Assembly: GCA_964019335.1 (NCBI GenBank)
Contig: OZ025649.1
Span: forward strand, 558,001-622,000
Direction of reading: 5' to 3'
Origin: Diplonema japonicum
Lineage: Eukaryota; Euglenozoa; Diplonemea; Diplonemida; Diplonemidae
Length of the DNA stretch: 64,000 nucleotides
Below the pieces are notes generated by a model. That model worked only from the letters and a program-made list of their open reading frames with translations, made no database searches and was not told where the DNA came from. Positions within the stretch are counted from its first letter, which is position 1. Each line of letters opens with the position of its first letter. This document shows positions 59,901-64,000 of this stretch, piece by piece. The translations under genes were made by a program, and so were the position numbers.

Positions 59901-62900
59901 GCCTGCTTCGAATGGCGTTATACACGTCATCAACGAGCTCGTCGTGCCATCAGGGGCGGGGCTCCCGACAATGGACTTGCTGCAGACGATCCAAAGCCAG
60001 CAGCAACTTACAACTTTTTACTCTAGTGCTGTTGCAGCCCACATATCAACAGAGTTGCAAGTGTCCGGGCCGCTGACAGTATTCGCGCCCACCGATGCGG
60101 CCTTTGCAGTGTACCCCCAGCTAGCTGCGGTGACAAGCGACCCCAGCGTCCTCAGGCTGTTGCTGGAGCACCACATTCACCCACAGTACAAGGACTCCGT
60201 CGACTTGGTTAAGTCCGCACCGTCGTCGCTCAACACACTGGCTGTGAGCCAGCAGGCGTCGTCACTTATCAGCTACACCTTGGGAGCTGGGAACGTGATC
60301 CTTCTAAACAACGTAGTGAGGGTGACAATCAGTGACATACGTGCAACAAACGGCGTGCTGCACATGATTGACGCTGTGCTGCCTGTGACCTTGCCCCCTT
60401 CACTATCCAGCACGCTGCAAGAGGTTCTCGAGAAACGGGCAGACACCACGGACTTCGCCTCCACGACCAGGTCAGTTGGGCTCTACAACGAGCTTAGCAG
60501 CGGACCGGGAACAGGAAGTGCTGGACCGTACACAGTGTTTGCCCCTTCCAACCAGGCATGGGCAGCGCTCCCTGCGGGTGTCAGAGAGATGCTCTCACGA
60601 AGGCTGGACATCCTCACGAATGTGATGAGATACCATGTCGTTGCGGGCTTTGGGCTTACGGCAGTTGCCGCGCCCCAGGCGTCACCGGCCACCACCATGC
60701 AAGGCCAGGTGGTGACAATCAGCAATTCACAGTACGGTCTGCAAATCCAGCAAGCCATCGCAACCGTGAGAGATCTTCGCGCAAGCAACGGTGTGGCCCA
60801 CGTCATCGACCAGGTGCTCGACTACCCTGGTTCCCCACTGCCAAAGCAAAACCTTGTGCAGGTTATCAGCACCACACCGTCTCTGACACAGTTCAGCGCG
60901 CTACTCCGCTCATCAGCTACTCTCACTACGCTTTTGTCGACTGGGCTGTACACGGTGATAGCCCCCACCGACTTGGCGTTTTCACGCCTTCCCACTGCTG
61001 AGTACAACGCACTACTCAACGATCCTGAGTCGGCGCTGCGTGATCACATCATTCAAGAGTACCTCGCTGCAAGCGACTTCCTGTCAACTTCCCCTGGTGT
61101 GAAGCAGGTTTTGAACCCATCGCAGACCATCACATACCGCGCGGGCACAGGGTCCACTAGTGGATCTAGTCTTGTTACCTTCAACTATGAGACTTCGCGC
61201 CCATCCACTTTGCAGCAAGCGGACATCCCTGCCACGAATGGTGTGGTGCATATCGTTGACATGATCATCACGCCAGGAACTGGGGTTCCGCCGCCGCCAG
61301 GTACCACTGTTGCGCCTGTGTCATCTGTTAGTTCTGTGCTTGTGTGGGGTGACGCCAACGGAGGTGGCGATGCCAGCACAGTGGCAGCACTGTTAGGTAC
61401 TATGGAAAGAATCTACTCCAACGACGCTGCTTTTGTTGCCGTGCCTTCGTCTGGCGTTGGGCTCATCGCGTGGGGGAACACCAACAGCGGTGGACTGGGT
61501 CCTAGCGTGAGTGGGTTCTCTGCCGTGACCGATGTCAAGAATACAAGGACGGCATTTGCGGCGTTGCGTGCAGATGGTTCGGTGATAGCGTGGGGCGACG
61601 CGGCAGCAGGGGGCAACGCTCAAGGCGTGCAGCTCTCATGCTGCATCACATCGGTGACAGGTTCTTCTCGTGCCTTCGCAGCTGTGAAAACTGATGGTTC
61701 TGTTGTGTCATGGGGTGACTCTGCCTATGGCGGCAACGCTCCTGTACTGCAACAAATATCAGACATCACTGCCAACGATGGTGCCTTCGCCGCAAGGTCG
61801 TTTGCGGGTGGCGTGGCCACATGGGGCATTGGCAACCAGGGCGGCGACTCCACCACGGTGGTATCGCTGCTCACCAATGTTGTGGGCATCAGCTCTACGT
61901 ACTCCTCGTTTGCTGCCATTAGGTCCGACGGGAGCGTGGTGGCATGGGGTGCGGCCAACACTGGTGGTAATTCTGCTACTGTGCAGTCGCTTCTGACCGG
62001 CGTGCAATCCGTGGCTGCAACAGCAAATGCGTTTGCTGCACTTAAGAATGATGGTACTGTCGTAGCGTGGGGCACTGCTGCTGGTGGAGGCGATGCGTCT
62101 GCTGTTGCACAGCAGCTCAGGAATGTCAAGACCTTGTTCACCACAGAAGGGGCTTTCGCTGCATTGACGTTCGATAACCGTGTGGTGACGTGGGGAGGAC
62201 CCGGTGGGGACTCCGCTCAGGTACAGCCCCTTACGAACGTGAACGCTATTTACAGCACTGACTCTGCCTTTGCTGCCGTGAGAAACGATGGAACTGTCTC
62301 TGCTTGGGGATCCCCTGGTTATGGGGGCAGTATCCCAGCCAGCACTGCTCCGCTCTTGGTGGGCGTTACGTCCATTGTAGGTACATCACGGGCATTTGCT
62401 GCATCGCGATCGGATGGTGTGGTCGTGACGTGGGGGGATGTGCTTGCGGGAGGCGACCCTGGCATCATCAACACCCAGCTGCTCACACCCATCGGGTCTG
62501 CCAGGTCAGTGGCATCAACGAACACAGCATTTGCTGCCTTTAGTTCTGTTCTTCCCTCGAATGGGTGTAACATTCTAACCTGCAACGGGAACCACATTTC
62601 GTACAGTCAGACTGGCAGCGTTTGCACGTGTGTCTGCAAGCCAAACTACTCTGGTGCTTTCTGTGACTCATGCGCACCTGGGTATCTCAACTACCCTATT
62701 TGTGCAGGAAATGTCATCACCCCGACGCCGTGGTTTTCACCTTCCTATTCTCCGTTGCCACAGACCCCTCTGCCTTCGCAGCTGCCACTGCCCACCCCGC
62801 CGCCTACGTCGTGCTTGATATGGACGGACTGCAACGGGCACGCCTCGTCTGTGACGGACAACCCGTTAGGCCCGGGTTGCATCTGCCAGTGTTACAACAA

Positions 62901-64000
62901 CTACGGGGGTGCTAAGTGCAACACATGTGCCACTGGGTACGTTGACTACCCTGCTTGTGCTCAGGGCATCTGGGTACTCGTCAGCGAAACTCGTGCATGC
63001 TACATGAACAGCGAAGACTCGCAACCCGTGTACGGCTCGACAACGGATCTGCTCCCTTCGCTGTTGGCATGTCAGCAATCGTGTTCAGAGAGGAACTGGT
63101 GTGCTGCTGTGGATTGGTACCGCACCACGCAGGTTTGCAGGATGTACAGCGATTCGTGTGCAGATCCTAAAGACCCGTTTGATGGCGCTTCTCACTGGAG
63201 GCTTGTGTCTCCTTCAGCAGTGACCACACCAGTCCCAACGGATATCCAAACCCCCTCCCCTGCAGGGTGCCCGTGGGTATCGCCCACAGGCAGGCATGAC
63301 GAGTACGACTGTAGTGATGGGACCACCTGCAATCTTGTGATTGAGGGGACCAATTGCTGTTCAAACAGGAGGGGTCGCCTGAGGTGCCCCGACAACCTTC
63401 CAGTGATGTGCTCTGCAGTTGATGCTGACTGTGATAATGACTATTGCTGCGTCACTACGGCACCGGAGTGTGCCTCCAATGGAGGTCCCCGTCCATGCAC
63501 TAACATGGATGTAACTCCATGCGGTTTGAGCAGAGAAGGAGGAGACGGCAAGGTGTGGACGGGCTCCAGCAGCGTTGATGCCCCTCCTCTGACAGGCATC
63601 AGTGGGGTATACGCCAACAGTGCAGCATATGCTGCTGTCACGACAAGCGGTTCTGTCATCACATGGGGTGCGGACTACGCAGGAGGCGACTCAGGGCTTG
63701 TTGCCAATGATCTCCGTTCTGGTGTGGTCAAGGTCTTCAGCACCGACAGGGCGTTTGCTGCATTAACAGACATCGGCCGTGTCATCACGTGGGGTGACAA
63801 TGGTCTGGGGCAGAACTCTGATCCTGTCATGAGCCTCCTCCAAAGGGATGTGAAGACGATCTACTCAACTGACAATGCGTTTGCTGCTTTGAAGCTCAAT
63901 GGCGGTGTTGTTACCTGGGGGCACAAGTACTACGGTGCCGACTCCTCGACAGTCGCTTCACTCCTGGCATCTGGTGTGGAACGTATCTTCTCCACAAATG
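56920..64000 (+). CDS. Giant secreted adhesin: ten fasciclin domains, WG repeats, EGF-like modules (3' end outside window)
   Basis: At least 2,360 residues, open to the window edge. MRRYSLVWVVVWMVMVVSVDG is a signal peptide. Ten FAS1 (fasciclin) domains of about 145 residues fill residues 25 to about 1,460; each ends in an (S/T/N)NGxxH-type motif, at about nt 57352, 57769, 58183, 58621, 59041, 59470, 59914, 60349, 60790 and 61237. A first series of RCC1-like repeats 'AFAA..DGSVV(A/S)WG...GG' follows (about 1,467-1,880), then two Cys-rich EGF/laminin-like modules (about 1,885-2,010) with a Pro-rich linker, a Cys-rich PAN-like segment, and a second WG series from about 2,207. FAS1 domains mediate cell adhesion; a cell-surface or matrix role is likely. 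A CACACCCAG acceptor-like site ends at 56890. No internal stop was found at sampled positions. Confidence 0.9.
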   Translation, partial: MRRYSLVWVVVWMVMVVSVDGQSVSQVVEGMTVEASTTYAYWKRVGLDAVLADAGKSFTVFVPSETAWQAAGPGGIQYFENNAAELERIMRYHITEGSSLNSIQASSASPITTLQTSTLSVTPDGTGFKVNSVASITTADIAASNGMVHIVNRLLIYPGSPTPTRTVQEIVSQEPDLTELDAKLQTISLRNVLSSPLATYTFIAPTNAAWAKLTPFQTAGLSDTNTVLRVLNHHTSPTYLPIQNPLPVLLPTLDTPNNLLYTRTPYAFNASVILREIPAVNGVVYTIEDIIFPAGILVPFDIMQVINANPNLKNTSEKLTRTGLDATLRSTGPYTVFAPTDAAWAALESGVIGFLERDTSGLQGIMSYHLINSASYTEAVLRMLSTVTSAQGGVLTVTLMGVSLVINSASTVVLADQVASNGMVHIVDQVLIAPNIIPTLNIVSVVGGQPLILSRTYSAILQSISATLSQAGPMTFLAPSDAAFNTLTQSQLNSLLSDTVLLSRVMSYHTLPLYVSVNDMLQNPSSTYSTLDGSNTLAKTVSGPVITFSDGTRSVQLNRTFSDNPATNGIVHIVDGFLLPPGVPLPGDTVVDVISGRLETSQFSSLLTIAGINTDLQQTGPFTVFPPADSAFASLPSGAVPYLTHRPGVLQQVLLYHVFLGNVKAASLQGSSPFKTVQGDLLSITRSGARLLLDGVSQITIPDLQASNGVVHVVDTLVLPFSVKLPSMNLLEVVVSEGGTLSTFRTMVSVGTMEGVLQGAGALTLFAPSNTAMTNLDSTTRTLLLADPTMLAKVIRYTLVQGYYDVSDLTSTAPSSLITLDAPNTLSYATATSQRILVDGNSEIVRSIPANNGVLHVMTQLLIPPNTIPMTPPSTAFSLWEVVNNRTDTSSFAYLVSLAGQQTLLQSSSQQTLFVPSNTALLNLPTGITELLQRQPSLLANIIKYHLLTAGAYSAGTLASVSPAMTAQGQTLKITHVTTNIMIDDKALVTVPDVPASNGVIHVINELVVPSGAGLPTMDLLQTIQSQQQLTTFYSSAVAAHISTELQVSGPLTVFAPTDAAFAVYPQLAAVTSDPSVLRLLLEHHIHPQYKDSVDLVKSAPSSLNTLAVSQQASSLISYTLGAGNVILLNNVVRVTISDIRATNGVLHMIDAVLPVTLPPSLSSTLQEVLEKRADTTDFASTTRSVGLYNELSSGPGTGSAGPYTVFAPSNQAWAALPAGVREMLSRRLDILTNVMRYHVVAGFGLTAVAAPQASPATTMQGQVVTISNSQYGLQIQQAIATVRDLRASNGVAHVIDQVLDYPGSPLPKQNLVQVISTTPSLTQFSALLRSSATLTTLLSTGLYTVIAPTDLAFSRLPTAEYNALLNDPESALRDHIIQEYLAASDFLSTSPGVKQVLNPSQTITYRAGTGSTSGSSLVTFNYETSRPSTLQQADIPATNGVVHIVDMIITPGTGVPPPPGTTVAPVSSVSSVLVWGDANGGGDASTVAALLGTMERIYSNDAAFVAVPSSGVGLIAWGNTNSGGLGPSVSGFSAVTDVKNTRTAFAALRADGSVIAWGDAAAGGNAQGVQLSCCITSVTGSSRAFAAVKTDGSVVSWGDSAYGGNAPVLQQISDITANDGAFAARSFAGGVATWGIGNQGGDSTTVVSLLTNVVGISSTYSSFAAIRSDGSVVAWGAANTGGNSATVQSLLTGVQSVAATANAFAALKNDGTVVAWGTAAGGGDASAVAQQLRNVKTLFTTEGAFAALTFDNRVVTWGGPGGDSAQVQPLTNVNAIYSTDSAFAAVRNDGTVSAWGSPGYGGSIPASTAPLLVGVTSIVGTSRAFAASRSDGVVVTWGDVLAGGDPGIINTQLLTPIGSARSVASTNTAFAAFSSVLPSNGCNILTCNGNHISYSQTGSVCTCVCKPNYSGAFCDSCAPGYLNYPICAGNVITPTPWFSPSYSPLPQTPLPSQLPLPTPPPTSCLIWTDCNGHASSVTDNPLGPGCICQCYNNYGGAKCNTCATGYVDYPACAQGIWVLVSETRACYMNSEDSQPVYGSTTDLLPSLLACQQSCSERNWCAAVDWYRTTQVCRMYSDSCADPKDPFDGASHWRLVSPSAVTTPVPTDIQTPSPAGCPWVSPTGRHDEYDCSDGTTCNLVIEGTNCCSNRRGRLRCPDNLPVMCSAVDADCDNDYCCVTTAPECASNGGPRPCTNMDVTPCGLSREGGDGKVWTGSSSVDAPPLTGISGVYANSAAYAAVTTSGSVITWGADYAGGDSGLVANDLRSGVVKVFSTDRAFAALTDIGRVITWGDNGLGQNSDPVMSLLQRDVKTIYSTDNAFAALKLNGGVVTWGHKYYGADSSTVASLLASGVERIFSTN

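Noticed and set aside
1-64000. CRISPR arrays, operons with Shine-Dalgarno sites or other prokaryotic features
   Set aside because: None is present; introns and eukaryote-only families show that this is nuclear eukaryotic DNA.

Overview
The window is nuclear DNA of a unicellular eukaryote with the standard genetic code (TAA, TAG and TGA all end genes). The core genes are eukaryotic: SF3B1, NOP2, RMI2, EME1, mucolipin, kinesin, cyclins, PRC1/MAP65 and Bax inhibitor-1. Several genes carry very short GT-AG introns, mostly 32-54 nt and mostly starting GTRTG. I cannot name the lineage. The one-way gene array, an acceptor-like site before nearly every start codon, a receptor with a cyclase-like domain and 'AFAA..DG.V.WG' repeats would fit a euglenozoan (diplonemid-like) or dinoflagellate/perkinsid-like protist, but this is inference at low confidence.

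Layout. About 23 genes lie head to tail, all on the + strand. They are separated by spacers of long T, C and A homopolymers. The recurrent junction is: stop codon, T/C tract, AG, A-rich stretch, ATG. Left part (1-16 kb): a kelch protein, a small N-acylated protein, a 3.8 kb spacer with a candidate structured RNA, a protein with three cNMP-binding-like folds, a C1/ankyrin protein, and a 1,885-residue helical-repeat protein with a PPGM-repeat tail. Middle (16-26 kb): SF3B1 (seven exons), RMI2, NOP2 (five exons) and a mucolipin-type channel. A repeat-rich stretch (25.8-35 kb) holds a 5'-truncated non-LTR reverse transcriptase, dispersed repeat fragments and a 953 bp hAT element with 8 bp target duplications, interleaved with a CAMK-like kinase, a membrane protein and a coiled-coil protein. 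From 35 to 48 kb: a possibly mitochondrial protein, EME1, a receptor with degenerate cyclase domain, Bax inhibitor-1, kinesin, a fibronectin-III protein, an SDR16C-like dehydrogenase and a metacaspase-like protein lacking both catalytic residues. From 48 to 64 kb: two mosaic cyclin paralogues, a PRC1/MAP65 protein and a giant secreted adhesin (ten fasciclin domains, WG repeats, EGF-like modules) that runs off the window.

How the genes relate. There is no metabolic operon. If the acceptor-like sites are real trans-splice sites, the whole window would be part of one polycistronic unit, and sharing of location would not imply shared function. Loose themes are RNA processing (SF3B1, NOP2, possibly the PPGM protein), recombination-intermediate processing (RMI2, EME1) and cell division (kinesin, cyclins, PRC1). 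The strongest leads for follow-up are the mosaic cyclin pair, the unidirectional array with acceptor-like sites, the catalytically dead caspase fold, and the fasciclin/WG adhesin.
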